Shown here in pieces: positions 34,019-47,377 of a stretch of DNA of 64,000 nt; within the stretch, counting starts at the first letter, position 1, and each line of letters begins with the position of its first letter. The DNA lies in contig JASWHV010000016.1 of the NCBI GenBank assembly GCA_030760725.1, forward strand, positions 46,635,227-46,699,226, in the 5' to 3' direction. The translations under genes and the position numbers were made by a program. The stretch is from Neostapfia colusana. Lineage: Eukaryota > Streptophyta > Magnoliopsida > Poales > Poaceae. A model generated the notes under the pieces. The model was not told where the DNA came from. It searched no databases and saw only the letters and a program-made list of their open reading frames with translations.

Positions 34019-36100
34019 TGTAACACCCCAAAACATGCTAAAGAGGGGAATTGCTAAAGAGGGGAATTTAAAAATTTTTGGATGAATTGCATGTGGTGCA
34101 GAAATTCAAATTCAAACTGGAATTTAGATTTGAATCAAACCAGAAAAAGGAAAAGGAAAAAGAAAAAGAAAAAAAACGGCCAGTGGCGAAACCCGCCAGT
34201 CGGCCCAGATCCCGTGCGCGCCCCTCTCCCTCTCTCCCTCCCTCTGACGCACGGGGCCTGCCCGTCATCTTCTTCCCCCGCGCGCCCCAACCCACCCCGG
34301 CCCTCTCTCTCGCACCCGAATCAAAACCAACCTCCGGAACCCGCGCCCCCAGCCCGATCTTCGGCCCCGGGCGCTGCTACTTATCCAAACCGATCCTCCG
34401 CCGCCTCTCCTCGTGCATTCCACGCAAGGAAACTCGCTGAATTCCCCAGCGCCGCTCCCTTTTTCTCTCCGGTGAGAACCGAAGCTTCTACCGCCGATTT
34501 CCTTCGATCCTCACTCGAGTTTCCTGATCTAACGTGTTGATCATGTTCCACCACCTCTAGGGAGTCTCGCAGGTGAAGGAAACCCGGTGTTTTGCGCTCT
34601 GGACACAGCTCCGGCGATCACTGCCGTGTTTTCACCTCGGATCTCGTCGTCGACCACGTTCCAGGGCCCCTGAGCTCAAGAAAAACCCCGAGGTGAGATC
34701 CCCTACCTCCCCTCTTCCGTTCTATGCCAAGAAATCCAAGTTTTAGGAAGTATAGACGAAAAGCCGAAGATCTCCGGCGAGATCGCCGCCTCCCGCCGCC
34801 GCGCGCCGCCGGGCAGTGCCGCCCGCGCACGGCCAGGGCGACGTGGCCCACTGAGGCCAGTCCATTTTAAATCGTGCAGTTCCTATTAGATCTAACCCGT
34901 ACCTCTTCGCGTTATAATCTCAGCCGTCTGTTTTAAATCGGACGGTCCACGTCGGCCCCACATTATAAAGGCTGGGATTCTTACGCGCTACCCCCTGGGG
35001 ATCTCGGAAAACACGAGCTAGCCCCGGAAACTTCTGATCTAGCCCCTGGACCTTCAGAAATTTATGTAAATTCATTTAAAACTAATTTGTAGCCCCTGGA
35101 CTTAATAAAAATTAGGAAAAACCCTCTGTTATGTGTAGTTAGGCCCCTGAAAATTTAGGAAATAGTAAATTAAACCCTGCATTAGGGTTGATTTGCCTTT
35201 TAGACCCTATAGGATATTAAATTTAGAAATTTGAACATGTGACTAGGATTTAAATTTAAACGGTGATGCAAAAACATGTGCAAATATAAATTTAAACTCT
35301 CCTGCCACTTGGAAAACTTTAGAATGAGTTAAAAATAGATTTTAGGCTGAAATGAAATCTGCCTAAGTGTTGCTCATTTTTATTATCTCTAGAGACACAT
35401 TTTAGGCTAGGAAATAATTCTAAAAACTAGTAAAATAAATTTAAATTGTTTCATATCAGAGAGGAAGTTCAAATATATTTTATTGAACATTTTAGATCAG
35501 AACAAAATTTAAATAATTCTGTTTAGATGATTTGCCATACTATTTTAATATTAAAATTTACTTTTAGGCATAGAAAATAAATCTGAAAATATAGGAAAAT
35601 AAGTATGCATAATTAGGAAATGATAAATGAGGTCTCCAAATCCAAAAACTTCAGTTTAGGATTTTGTAGAAGATCTGAAAACCTATTTGGAGTAGGAAAT
35701 TCATATATAGTGTGCAAATAGAAATCTGAATATAAAAGTTAGAAATAATATATATATATATATATATATATATGTTTAAAAGTGCATGTAGGCCTAAAAT
35801 CAACACATCTAGGGTAACCACGACACTTAGAAATGTGAACAACTTTCATATGTATGTATGTGTGGTTTGCATCGAGTGAAAGTGTGGACTATGGCTTATG
35901 GATTGTTGTTTTCTTTTGCTATGTGTATTGGCATGAGTAGAACCTGCCCCAGAGCAAGTTCTCCCCTTCCAAGACCAAGACTTTCCATTCCCAGAGCAGC
36001 AGGAAGAAGGTAAGTGTCCTTGACCACATTGATCCTATACTAGAATGTGTAGTTAGAACTTAATTGCATGGTCAAATTGGAATATGATACCCATGCTAGG
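34019..36100 (+). repeat. 3' LTR of element C, cut by element D
   Basis: It begins TGTAACACCCC after the PPT and is interrupted at 36100. It is recognisable against the A and C 5' LTRs but is much more diverged. It carries a small duplication of AAGAGGGGAATT near its start and has no TATAAAAA at the homologous point (about 34375, TACTTATCC instead). A TA-dinucleotide run lies at 35748-35773. Confidence 0.85.
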
Positions 36101-39100
36101 TGTAAAATCCCCAAAAGTGGTAGCAAGAAAAATCCTGCTCATGTACACTTATGGAAAATGAGGGGAATTAAAACTTTGGATTATAATTGGGTGAGTTCAA
36201 AGTGAGGGTTTAGACTTCCCAAAACTTCCAAGCATGGAGATCTAAATGCACAACTTGGATCTTCATAGTCCAAATATTCAACCTTCCAAATTTCAGCTCA
36301 TTTGGAGGAGTTTTAATATTTGTTTGGGATTAAAAGGAGGAGCCCTCCAATCTGAATTTCAAATTCAGTTTGAAATGCCAATTCCTCCAATTTGCAGATT
36401 TGGTTCCACAAATATGTTCTCCACCTTTGAATGAGCAGCCATGCCAAAAATTGGAAACTTTGGAGCTGATTTGCTATGTTTTTGGGACAATACAAATGGA
36501 GAATTCGAACTCCATTTCAAATTCAAATGATCAAACACAATTCAAATTCTACACCAGAATTTAAACCATTTGAATTCAGTAAATTCAAACCTTAACTTTG
36601 GAGTGAAGTAAGGCCTTTAATGTTGAGTTGCTGGGGTAAAAATATCAGGGGTAATTGGATAACAATTTGAGGTGGTGGGACCCACATGTCAGCCACACAG
36701 TTTCCTTTTTCCTCTCCGTGTTTCACCTCGGCTGTTCACCGTGCGCCACCGAGCTGCGCTGCTTCCACTGAGCAGCTTGCAGAGGCTTGCTCCCGAAGGC
36801 AACTCGTACGTGGGTGATAAAACAGCAGCGCAGTCTCCTTTCTCTTCTCTGCCTTCAACCGGAGCCTCCTCAGCCCCAGCTCTCGAGCGTCCAGCGAAGG
36901 AAACACACGAGCTCCCTCTGTGCTCGTGCTTCAGCAGCCTCCAGCCCCTCCCAGCAGTGGTTGATCACCCCAGGAGCTGCGCCAACGACCCCTCAACGTG
37001 TTCCACCGCTCCTCAGCTCATCCCCGAGCTCCCCTCGCAGTGCCCAACCTGTTTTTCACCGGGAGGAAACAGAGCACGTCGCCCCTCACTGCTCCTCGAG
37101 TTCCAGCCGCTCCAACGCCTCTACTGCACGTCCAGCACCTCCCTAAGGTGCGCCAAGGTGTGTAGATCATGCTACCGCAGTCCCCTTGCCCTTCCCCATC
37201 ACTGTCTCGCCGGAATTTGGGTTTTGGCACCGGTACACGTGAAGAACCGACCCACACCAAAACTGGAAATTCGTCCAACGTGGCTGATCATCGGTTCTAC
37301 AATTCAAGCCACAGAAACTAGTGACCCAAGCGCCCTCCACGCCAAGGCACACATCAAACCGTCCACCACAGGCCCCGGGCGACGAGAAATCGCCGGCGGC
37401 GGCAAAAACGGGTCGGTCCTCCGGTGAACCCCATGTTCCGGCCATTTTCTGCAAGGTTTAGCCTGTGTTCCATGTTCCCCGATCATTGGTGATGCTTTAG
37501 GGCAAGGTAGCTCGCCGGGAGAAGCTTGGGACGCGCCAGAACGCGTTGATGCCGAGCTCCCGAGCCGCCCCACCGGTGCCGGCCTGTTTTCGGCCGTTTT
37601 CATGCGTGGAAACCTTGCCCGGCAGCTGTGCCATGTTCTCAGGAGCATGTAGGGCGAAACCGGAGCTAATTTGGTGTAGAAATGAGGGAGAACGAGCCAT
37701 GCTACGATTTGAGCTAGTGTGCACGCGCGTCTCTTGCGGGAGGTTGAAGAAGGACCTGACGAGTGGCCCCCCTGTTAAGTCTCTGTATAGGTTGCAAACA
37801 GAGAGCTAGTCAAGTTTAAAAAATCCATAACTTTGTGTAGACGGCTACAAAAAGGGTGAGACAAATTTTGTTTGAATCCTTAGGAGGAGTACTTCACAGA
37901 GGAACAAATTGCATGCTATGAAAATACCCAGGAATTTCTGTAGAATTGTTTTTAATAAATATTTAGGGATTTATTACAGGAGCAATTCTTTATGAAATAT
38001 TCCCAAATTTGGGCATCTAGTCCTTTTCATAGTGCCTGACCTCCAGTAAAAATTTTAGGATTTTTGAAGCTTATTTAGAGGGCTTAATCAGTAGGTTATC
38101 CCAGGATTAAATAAATTAGCTAAAAATCATAGAATTGATTTCCAGAAAATGGTTCAACCTTCATACCTCCATAACTTTCTGTAGGGATGTCCAAAATTTG
38201 TGAAACAAATTTTGTTGGGTTTATCTCAGTCAGTACTTTGCAGAAATGCAAAGAAGTTGATCTGAAGATCTCTGGATATTCTCCAAGATTCATCAAAGTT
38301 AAATCTTTGAGAATTTAGTCCAAAATAATCTCTGTTATGGAATTTCTTCAAATTTGGCCAGGAAGTTTCTCATGACATTACTGATCTCCAGTAAAAATTT
38401 GAGCTTCATTGGAGTTCATTTGCTAGGTAAAATTACCTTCCAAAGTTCAGCATTTATTTGGAAATTCAAATTTAAACAGAAACTTTTCAGAACTCCTGTC
38501 CAACTTCAAAAATTCATATCTCTCTGATGGTAGCTCCAAAAATGGTGAAACAAATTTTGTTAGAACCATGGAGACATACCCTAATCAGATCTTCCGCCAT
38601 TAGCTATGTCAAAGCTCCTAAATTGGGCTCAAAATTTAGAGAAGCATTGTACTTGTAGGAATTTTAAAGACTACATTGTGCAATGACATGTCTCCAAATT
38701 TGGCTCAAATCATCATTAGAGAGTCTAGTATCCACTGTAAAATTCCCAAAGCCAATTAAGGATTTTAAATAGCAGTAGCTATGAATAGAAGTTCAATTCT
38801 TATAACTCCTTAATATTTATACATATTTTGTTACATTTCATTTAGTGACCGAAGTTGAGGATACGCTGGAGCCTTTGAACGTCCTGCCACCAGAAGCTAA
38901 CTTCCTGTTTAACTCGCAACCAGGCCAGCCCCGGTTTGCACTTAAGTACCTTTTATAAATCTTTTCATTTGTATCACTTATGTCTAGGTTGAATGTTTGC
39001 ATTAGAGTTAGGGTGATTGAAACCCCACTTGCATAGCCTTTTTAAATCCTATGGAGGGTTGGGTAGTTTACAAACTCGACGAGTAGAGAATGCCATGCTA

Positions 39101-39189
39101 ATGTATAGGATCTCGGTAGAAGTCGAGTGGTGGGAAGCTACTCGCGAGATAGTATTTATCACACGGAATGAGAAGAGGTAGAAAATGGC

Positions 39190-39660
39190 TTGATTTATGA
39201 AAATGAGATCCAGCAGGGGGATAGGATGCAGTGAGCAGAGGTCTCACGTGCTTAGCCCTGTTGGTGTCGGTTGAGGACCGTCCGTGTGCGGCCCTGCTGG
39301 ACAAGTATCGAACAGTACCGGATGCATACTGGCATATGGGAACCAGGAAACCGATGTAATTGGTTAACCTGGGTGCCGAGGCTTACCCAACCGTAAATAG
39401 GAGTGGGTTGAGGGTAGCAAGGTGTAAATCTGCCGGTGGGCACAGTCACACTCCACGCGGGGACCTCCTGCCCGTTACGGATGGACCGGTTCGGCATTTG
39501 GGTTGCCTTTGAAAGGTTGTCGCATACAACAGAGTAGGAAGGGGTGTGGAATCACGCTTCTGAAAGTGGGTGTATGTGACGTGTTATCCGGGTGTGTCTT
39601 GATTGCAATCACCGTCCCTCGTGGTTATTTGAGTACCCGCTTGTTCACTGCGCTGTGATG
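39190..39660 (+). other. Conserved LTR block, element D copy
   Basis: It is the counterpart of 10855-11260 in B: GTACCGGATGC, GGGAACCAGGAAACCGATGT, TTATCCGGGTGTG and CAATCACCGTCC. D has an extra segment of about 100 bases in the middle. Confidence 0.55.
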
Positions 39661-39777
39661 TAGTAAGAAGTGAAATAAGCCAACTGAAAATGCTGTATTG
39701 ATCTATTAATGTCTTGAATACCTTGAGTGCTGTAGTTATAAAGCTAATTAAGTTTATATTCCACTTTGGGCATCACC

Positions 39778-39822
39778 ACATCGGAGGAAAGTGTTTCTTG
39801 CTTGATTGTGGACTTCCGATGT
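39778..39822 (+). other. Conserved hairpin in LTR (D)
   Basis: ACATCGGA (39778-39785) pairs with TCCGATGT (39815-39822). The loop includes GTTTCTTG and TTGATTGTGGA as in B. The C-G pair here is T-A in B. Confidence 0.75.
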
Positions 39823-40362
39823 GAGGGCTGCCTAAGGCACATGAATCTGCTGCTATAAAACTGAAAGTAAGGATGAACTTATAGGCGTGTATTTATTGCA
39901 AAGTCCTTTCCTACCTTACACATTCCTTGCACATAGAGTTCCACGCTTAGGCTAGACGGTTAAGCCTTGCTGAGCCTTCGTGCTCACGGTTGCAATATTT
40001 GAGCTGTGTGTGCAGGTGAGAGTTATGAGGAAGGTTCTGAGGACGAGGCAATGCCCCCGTCGGGGTACACGGCTGAGCTGGAGCCCTGCACGCTGCCGTG
40101 ATTCTCCGGTTCCATGCTGCTAGTGTGTAGCGTCCCCGGGCTGGACGGCTGCACTTTTGCTTAGTTAGTATTTGAGAGTAGCTATGTATATAACTTCCGC
40201 TGTATAATTAAGTTTTTGTAAAAGACTTCCGCTGTTTTATATTAAATAAAAGTTTGTATGTTGTTCTTTATTCTTTTCGTGTGTGCTGTTGGGTGCCGCA
40301 TCGCACGGCAACACCCTATGCGATCCTGGAGTGGGTGAACCACGGGGTGGTCCCCACAGTCG

Positions 40363-40375
40363 TGGTATCAGAGCC
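40363..40375 (+). other. Primer binding site of element D (initiator tRNA-Met)
   Basis: TGGTATCAGAGCC lies four bases after the LTR end. Confidence 0.9.
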
Positions 40376-41933
40376 GCATTTGGAATAGCATGCTCGAAAA
40401 GAGCCTATTTTGAAAACTTAGAAGTAGTTAACTGAGGATTAGTCATTAAGCCCACATAAGGTCTATTATAGTACTAGTTATGATGGTGGAAAGCTAACAT
40501 ATTTGTTATACATTCTGTAGCGACGCTCCGACGTAAGGTAAGAGGTAAGGTACGCCACCGCAGACGGATCAATTGCGGTAACTAACCATACGAGTAATAG
40601 TATGGGATGGTACACCGTGGCTTGGCACGGTAGTTAATATGCGTCTCTGGACCTCTCTATGGTCCTGAGAGCATATGAAAACGCTGATCTCCAGCGTTCT
40701 TTAGGCAAAAGTGAGAGTACCCCATCGTGTGGTAAGCAACACGATAGTATGCAACTCTTGAACGTTCAATGTTCAAAGGGCCATATGCAGCGCTCGCCAT
40801 CGGCGTGCCTCAACGGTCATGAGGCAGTAGGTGGTATCCGTTGGGTTGATTAAATTCCCAACCGTGACGACCCGTTCGCGCTCTACTCGGGTTCCCCGTC
40901 GTGTGGTGTGAAAACACGACCAAGTACCTTGAGACGTGGCTTGACTCAAGGACGATCCGTATGGCAATGATACGGACCGTATGTTTTTGTTATGATATGG
41001 AACTGCCTGAAATGCTAAAACCTTTGTGTGCACCATTATTGTGTGTTTTTCTGCAGGTACATTAACCACGTTAGTGCATGACGTGTAGTAACCGTTTGTG
41101 AGTGACGTCCTTAGTTCCACCATTTGACACGTATAAGCCGGAATACCGGTTTAGGATTTTTCTTTGGTGAGGAAACGTAGTACCGACTGCATAAAAGTTT
41201 ATTTTCAAAGAAAAGAGTCAAAATGAAGTTTAGGAATTCATTTAGGGGTTAGTAAACTCATATATTGAACTAAGAGTCAATTGGGAGTATAGATTCAGTC
41301 TCAAAAACTTGGGAATAATCTCCCCTGTTTTCGGCAGAAATTTTGCTGAACTTGAACAAGGCATAACTTAAGATTGGTTGAACCAATGGAGGTGTGGGAT
41401 ACCATTCTGGAAAGGTTTTGAAGTCCTCTACAATTTTTTTGTAGAGTTCCAGAACAAAATCTCCCTCCAAAGGGATAAAAATCTCAGATGAGTAGGTACT
41501 GTCCCAAAAACAGGGCAGACCAAATGCTCTCTGGAATTTTCTGTATTTCAACCAAAACACTTAGTTTCACCGTTCGACGTCCAGTGGCTGTTGAGAAACA
41601 GCGAGTGGAGTCGAAAAGTTTTTGCATTCCAAGTATCATTTCGAGCGAGTACATGTTTGGGTCCAGTACAATAGCGAGGAATTATGCATGCTAACACACT
41701 TAACATCCCGTGGTGACCCCGATGGTCGAAATGAACTTTTAACCCATAAAGTTCAATACTTTGGAACTCGATCGTATGACACGGTCCAGGGATGTATATG
41801 TTGCATAAAGTTTATACTTTATCCATATGTGTGATTGTTATGCGCATTGTTTATCCCATTCTCTCATTACTATTGTATAGACTGGATGAGCTAAACCCAC
41901 ATGTGCTGATCGTTTGAATGGTATGAATGCAGA
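40376..41933 (+). other. Leader of element D
   Basis: This is 1.56 kb between PBS and gag. There is no convincing ORF on either strand and no counterpart of C's orf0. It would be the RNA leader with packaging signals, but none can be pinpointed. Confidence 0.65.
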
Positions 41934-44900
41934 ATGGTGCGGACACGTTCAACGCAAGAGAAGGGAGGTCCGAGTCAAGTTCATGGTGATGAGTCTCCAC
42001 CTCAGGAGCAAACCACTACGCAGTAGCAACCACCTCCTCCACTGCCAGAACTCCCAAGGAACCTGGCGGAGGTTCTCACCGCAGTGCTCGGCTCGCGCGA
42101 CGAGCAAACCGAGTTGCTGCGGATGCTAGTCCAGCAAAATGCGTCCCATCAGGGAGGACGCTAAGACAATGGGCAACGCCAGCCCCAACAAAGTTCATAT
42201 TCAGAATTCATGGCGACCCATCCACCGGTCTTCACGGAGGCCGAAGAACCTTTGGAGGCGGACAGCTTTATCCGCACTCTGGAGGCGAAGTTCGGGCTGC
42301 TGCGATGCACCAAACACCAGAAGGCGCTTTATGCAGCGCAATAGCTTCAAGGAGAAGCCGGTACCTGGTGGGTGAACTACACCGCCTCCTTACCGGCTGG
42401 CCATGCCGTCACATGGACGGAGTTCCGGGAGGCGTTCCGCGCCTATCACATACCTCCCGGTGTGATGGAAATGAAGCTCCAGGAGTTCCTGGCGTTACGG
42501 CAAGGCGAGAGAAGTGCTCATGAGTACTCCAGGTTATTCAACCGGCTGGCGCAGTATGCGCCAGGATTTGTGGGCACGGAAGACAACAAGCGCAATGCGT
42601 TCTTCCGGGGCCTGAATTCAAAGATAAAGGTCCATCTCGCCCAGAGCAATCGCGGCACATTCAATGACCTAGTTAATGCCGCGATTCTACAAGAAAATGC
42701 TCAGCGCGAGGGCGGTTCTGACAAGAGGAAACGCAGCGTGCTGACGAGCAGCAATGGTGGGACGCCACAAAAATACCGCGTGGTGTATCGCTCACCATCC
42801 GGTCAGAGATGGCAGCCACCGGCGCGACCGCCTCAGTTTCGCGGTCGGCAATATAATGCGCCGGGCTTCCGACCGACGTATCCACCACAGCAACAGCAGC
42901 AGCAAAGGGTGGTCCCTCGTGCGCCTCAGTTTCAACAGCGTGCACCGGGATTCCGTCCTCAAGTCGGCGGGACCCTGACACCTTACACGTGCTACACGTG
43001 TGGCCGTGTCGGGCACATTTCCAGAGACTGCCCCGAGCCACGACAGGGCAGGGGTGCAGCACCATATCAGGGTGCTAATCAGCCCCGCAACCAGCCCAAG
43101 AAACCAGCACCAAAACCCGGCAACGTCCATCACTTAGCTATCGAAGACGTGCCGGAAGGCGAACCCGTCCTCGCAGGTACGTTCTCTTACCTAGATCATC
43201 CCATAGTCAACTTTTTGACTACGGTGCCACCCATAATTTCATAAGTCAGTCTTATGTTATTAAATATCAACTGCCTATTATTCCCACAAATAATTCATAC
43301 TTGATATGTTCTCCGGGTGGGAAAATAACAGCTGATAGAATGGTCTATAGAGCACCATTACAGTTGGGTGGGAATCTATATCCGACTTCTCTAATCATGT
43401 TAGAGAGTCAAAAACTTGATGTCATTTTAGGAATGTCATGGCTACATCGCCATGGTGCTGTTCTTGACATCATTCCACATGTGGTTCGTTTAAACTCTCC
43501 ACTTCATGAACCACATGTTCTTATTCTTGACCGTTCGGTTCAACAAACCCCAGCCACATATAACACGGAAGCCACGAAACTTGAAGATATTCGTGTGGTC
43601 CGTGAATACCCGGATGTCTTTCCGGATGATCTTCCGGGTATGCCACCCGAAAGAAATGTTGAGTTCAAGATTGAACTCGTACCTGGGACGACGCCGATAT
43701 CACAGAGACCATACAAGATGGCTCCCAATGAGCTGGCTGAACTGAAGGAGCAGCTCAACGATCTAATGAAGAAGGGTTTCATTCGACCGAGTTCCTCGCC
43801 ATGGGGATGCTCGGCGCTGTTTGTGAAGAAAAAGGATGAAACCTTGAGGTTGTGTGTGGACTACCGACCTCTCAACGCCGTCACCATCAAGAATAAATAT
43901 CCACTGCACCGCATCGATATTCTCTTCGATCAATTTGTGGGAGCGAGTGTATTTTCAAAAATGGATCTTCGCTCCGGATATCATCAAATTAAAATCTGAG
44001 CGGAAGATATTCCGAAGACGGCCTTCTCGACGAGATATGGGTTGTATGAATACCTCGTCATGTCCTTTGGTCTCACCAACGCCCCGGCACATTTCATGTA
44101 TCTCATGAACTCAGTGTTCATGCTGGAGTTGGACAAGTTTGTGGTGGTGTTCATAGACGACATCTTGGTTTACTCCAAGTCTGAAGAAGAACACGCCAAA
44201 CACTTGCATATCGTACTTCAACAATTAAGAGACCATAAGCTTTATGCCAAGTTCAGCAAGTGCGAGCTTTGGATCAGCCAAGTGCCATTCCTTGGTCACA
44301 TTATTTCTGCAGAAGGTATTGCAGTTGATCCAAGCAAAATCAAACAAGTGCTGAAATGGAAATCCCCCACATCAGTCCATGAGGTCAGAAGTTTCCTCGG
44401 GTTAGCAGGATATTATCAGAGATTCATCCCAAATTTCTCCAAGCTTGCTAAGCCGATGACTGAGCTGTTGAAGAAGGGGATCAAATATGTTTGGAGCTCA
44501 GCTTGTGAAGAAGCTTTCCAGGCATTAGTGAAGTATCTTACAACAGCCCCGGTGTTAGCTCAACTGGATACAACCAAGCCCTTCGACGTATATTGTGATG
44601 CGTCTGGCATCGGGCTTGGCTTTGTATTGATGCAAGGAGGAAGAGTGGTCGCCTATGGCTCACGCCAACTCCGTAACCACGAGCAGCACTATCCAACTCA
44701 TGATCTCGAGCTTGCTGCTGTGGTATTGGCCTTGAAGATGTGGAGGCACTATTTGCTTGGGAACTTAGTGCACCTCTACACTGACCACAAGAGTTTGAAG
44801 TATATCTTCACTCAAAAGGAGTTGAATATGCGGCAACGGAGATGGCTAGAACTGATCAAAGACTATGAGATCGAGATTCACTACCACCCCGGTAAGGTAA

Positions 44901-46361
44901 ACGTGGTTGCCGATGCCTTAAGCCGCAAATCCCATGTCAACAGTCTGTCCATCACCCCACTTGAAGAGGAGGAGACGAGTCTGTACTTGGTTCCATATGG
45001 GGCGTTATATAATCTTGCTCTCATCCCAACCATAAGAGAGGAGATTATGGAAGCTCAGAGGAAGGACATGGGAATGTCGCACATTCGGAGAAGGATGGAG
45101 AATGGCGAAATGAAATGCTTCCGAAGAGATGAACACGACACGCTATGGTTTAAAGACCGTATAGTGGTACCCTGTGACATGAAGCTTCGGAAGAAAATCT
45201 TGGACGAGGCTCATTTGTCCAAGTATTATATTCATCCGGGCAGAAACAAGATGTACCAGGATCTGAAAACCAGGTTTTGGTGGACACGGATGAAGAGAGA
45301 GATCGCAAAATACGTATCCAAATGTGATACGTGTCGTCGTGTGAAGGCCGACGATATGCGCAAAGCCGGACAGCTGCAACCATTGAATATTCCGGCATGG
45401 AAGTGGGAGGATATCAGCATGGACTTCATTTTTGGCTTACCTCTCATGTCTCACAAACATGACTCGATTTGGGTAATAGTCGATCGATTAACCAAGTCAG
45501 CTCATTTTATCCCCGTACATACAAAGTACGTGGCCAAGCAATATGCGGAGCTGTATATTGCAAGGATCGTGTGTTTGCATGGTGTTCCCCGCTCCATCAT
45601 TTCAGATCGCAGTGCGCTGTTCGTCTCTTGGTTCTGGGAATAGCTGCACGCACCATTGGGGACCAAACTGAACCAAAGCTCCGCGTATCACCCGCAGACG
45701 GATGGTCAAACTGAACGGGTGAATCAAGTGCTTGAAGACATGCTACGCGCTTGTGCCATCCACCATGGCAAGAATTGGGACGATCATTTGCCGTTGGCGG
45801 AGTTTTCTTACAACAATGGCTATCAAGCTAGCATCAAGATGGCGCCGTATGAAGCTCTCTACGGCGGGAGATGCCGCACACCTCTGAACTGGTGCAGAGT
45901 CCGGCGAGCGAGTCATCTATGGCATTGAACTTGTAAATGAACCTGAAGAACGACTGCGAGTAATACAAGCCAATCTCAAGGCTGCTCAACCTCGTCAGAA
46001 GAGCTATGCGGATAAAAGACGCCGCCCTCTCCACTTCGACATCGGGGACCATGTTCATGTCCGTGTGTCTCCGATGAAGGGAGTTCACCGTTTCGGAGTG
46101 AAGGGTAAACTTGCGCCGCGGTTCATTGGTCCGTTCGCCGTCATTGAAAGATGCGGACCCGTGGCCTATCGTCTAGAGTTACCGGCGTCGCTCGTAGACA
46201 TTCACAACATCTTCCACATCTCTCAGCTGAGGAAGTGTCTCAAACCCTCCGCTGAAATCCGCACAGAAGACATAGAAGTTCTTCAACCGGACCCCACGTA
46301 CACAGAGTATCCAATCCGGATCATCGATGAAAAGACTCGTGCCACAAGAAACCGGACCTTA
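41934..46361 (+). pseudogene. Element D gag-pol: broken, 3' end removed by element E
   Basis: The ATG at 41934 (MVRTRSTQ) opens the frame. Gag has stops at 42024 (TAG), 42162 (TAA) and 42342 (TAG), a capsid core (LEADSFIRTLEAKFGLL, WTEFREAF) and an intact zinc knuckle CYTCGRVGHISRDCP at about 42990-43030. A frameshift at about 43205-43212 precedes the protease, whose active site reads DYG at 43217-43225 instead of DSG or DTG. RT motifs are LCVDYRPLN and [11 protein letters not shown], with TGA at 43997 (from Arg). RNase H and integrase follow, with TAG at 45641 in FWEQLH. An extra A near 45896 shifts the frame again. The chromodomain is cut off after TRNRTL. Confidence 0.88.
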
Positions 46362-46461
46362 TGTGTGGGACCTATGTGTGCTGAATACATTGGCAATTAG
46401 GATAAAAGTTAGCATTAACATTCAAAGTTTTGAATATTGCCAAAACATTCTTCTGTGGCAA

Positions 46462-46560
46462 GGTCCGACAAGTTCTTTGTTAGGTCCGCCAAGTGTTGGC
46501 AAGGTCCGACGCAAGGTCCGGAGAGCTCCTGCAATGTCCGGAGAGCTTCTGTGATGTCCA
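46462..46560 (+). repeat. Short GGTCCG repeats in U3 of element E
   Basis: Five or six loosely spaced copies of GGTCCG or TGTCCG-type words (AAGGTCCGACAAG, AGGTCCGCCAAG, AAGGTCCGACGC, AAGGTCCGGAGAGC, ATGTCCGGAGAGC), about 15-25 bases apart, lie upstream of the TATA box. A role as a transcription-factor array is a guess. Confidence 0.6.
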
Positions 46561-47377
46561 GAGCTTGTTTTTAGGGAGCTCCCGTGAAGTTCAACTCGTA
46601 GAACTGCAGCGTCTTGTTTTTGCTTTTAACTCACAATGTTTCAAATTTGCTTTATGGGATGGTTTGCTTAGTATTAATTTGCTAAGTTTTTGGTATGTTT
46701 TGGTGGTTATGGCTGTTATCATTTGATATGGTTTGCAACATGCTTATGTGACGTGCTCATGTAAGGTGTTGTGGTTTTCGAACTAACGTGAGTCAAGTCG
46801 AGGACTTGTGCTCAGAAGAATTGGTTGTTTATTCATGTGCAGGTGTTGCTTGAGTTCAAGACATGGCTGGTGACGGGATCCTTGGACTAGTCTCAGGGAG
46901 GAGATGAGGTTCTAACAACCATGTTCGGGAGGAGCTGTGGTTGAGTTGATCGGGAGGTCGCGCAGCATGTTTGGATCAAGGGCAGTGCATATGAAGGTTG
47001 CGTGTACGTTGTTGGAAGGTGTTTGCACGTGTGCAAGGAGTGCATGGACGTGGCAACATTGTTCCAAGGCGTGATAAAGAGAAGTGGACGTAAAGAATTG
47101 GTCGGAAAGGTCCAACCGACTAGGTTATGGACTCAGGCGGCGGCTGAGTCGTGTTTGACTCAAATATGGAAAGTTTTGAGTCGGTTATGATAGGATTTCG
47201 TGTGGGTCACGAATTTGAGTTGTTTTAGGAATGTTTGGGACGTTCCTAAGGTGTTTGGAAGTCTTAAGATTGCTTTTATCTGCGTATAGAAGAGTCTTGA
47301 GCAGTAATGGAAAGTTACAGTTTGAATCCAAGTAGGAGTAGGAGTCCTAGTTTGAATTGGATTGGCTATAGAGCTGG

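Larger units (their letters stand above)
11734..36100 (+). mobile_element. Element C: chromovirus of the A family, with orf0, interrupted by G and D
   Basis: The order is 5' LTR (11734-15153), tRNA-Met PBS (15158-15170), orf0 split by element G, gag-pol (29510-33973), PPT and 3' LTR from 34019, which is cut at 36100 by element D. It inserted into B's LTR after GAGCG (11729-11733). Its right end and second target duplication lie beyond the window, behind D and E. The two LTRs are strikingly unequal (see findings). Confidence 0.88.
36101..40358 (+). repeat. 5' LTR of element D (4258 bp)
   Basis: It begins TGTAAAATCCCC and ends GGTGGTCCCCACA, followed by the PBS. It has an AT-rich start, a GC-rich island (36680-37760), an AT-rich middle (37800-38870), a conserved block (39190-39660) and a hairpin (39778-39822). 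A 251-codon open stretch at 36672-37427 in the GC-rich island has no domain and no counterpart in B, so I do not call it a gene. Confidence 0.9.
36101..46361 (+). mobile_element. Element D: chromovirus of the B family, cut by element E
   Basis: It has a 4258-bp 5' LTR, a tRNA-Met PBS, a 1.56 kb leader and gag-pol up to the chromodomain, where element E begins. It inserted in C's 3' LTR after CTAGG (36096-36100). The 3' end and 3' LTR lie right of the window, beyond E. Confidence 0.9.

Noticed and set aside
35748..35773. TA repeat as a satellite or origin
   Set aside because: It is a simple short microsatellite inside C's 3' LTR and is missing from the other LTR copies.
36672..37427. 251-codon ORF in D's LTR that might be a captured gene fragment
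   Set aside because: It is low-complexity Ser/Pro/Leu-rich, has no recognisable domain, no matching frame in B's LTR, and sits in the homologous GC-rich U3 island.
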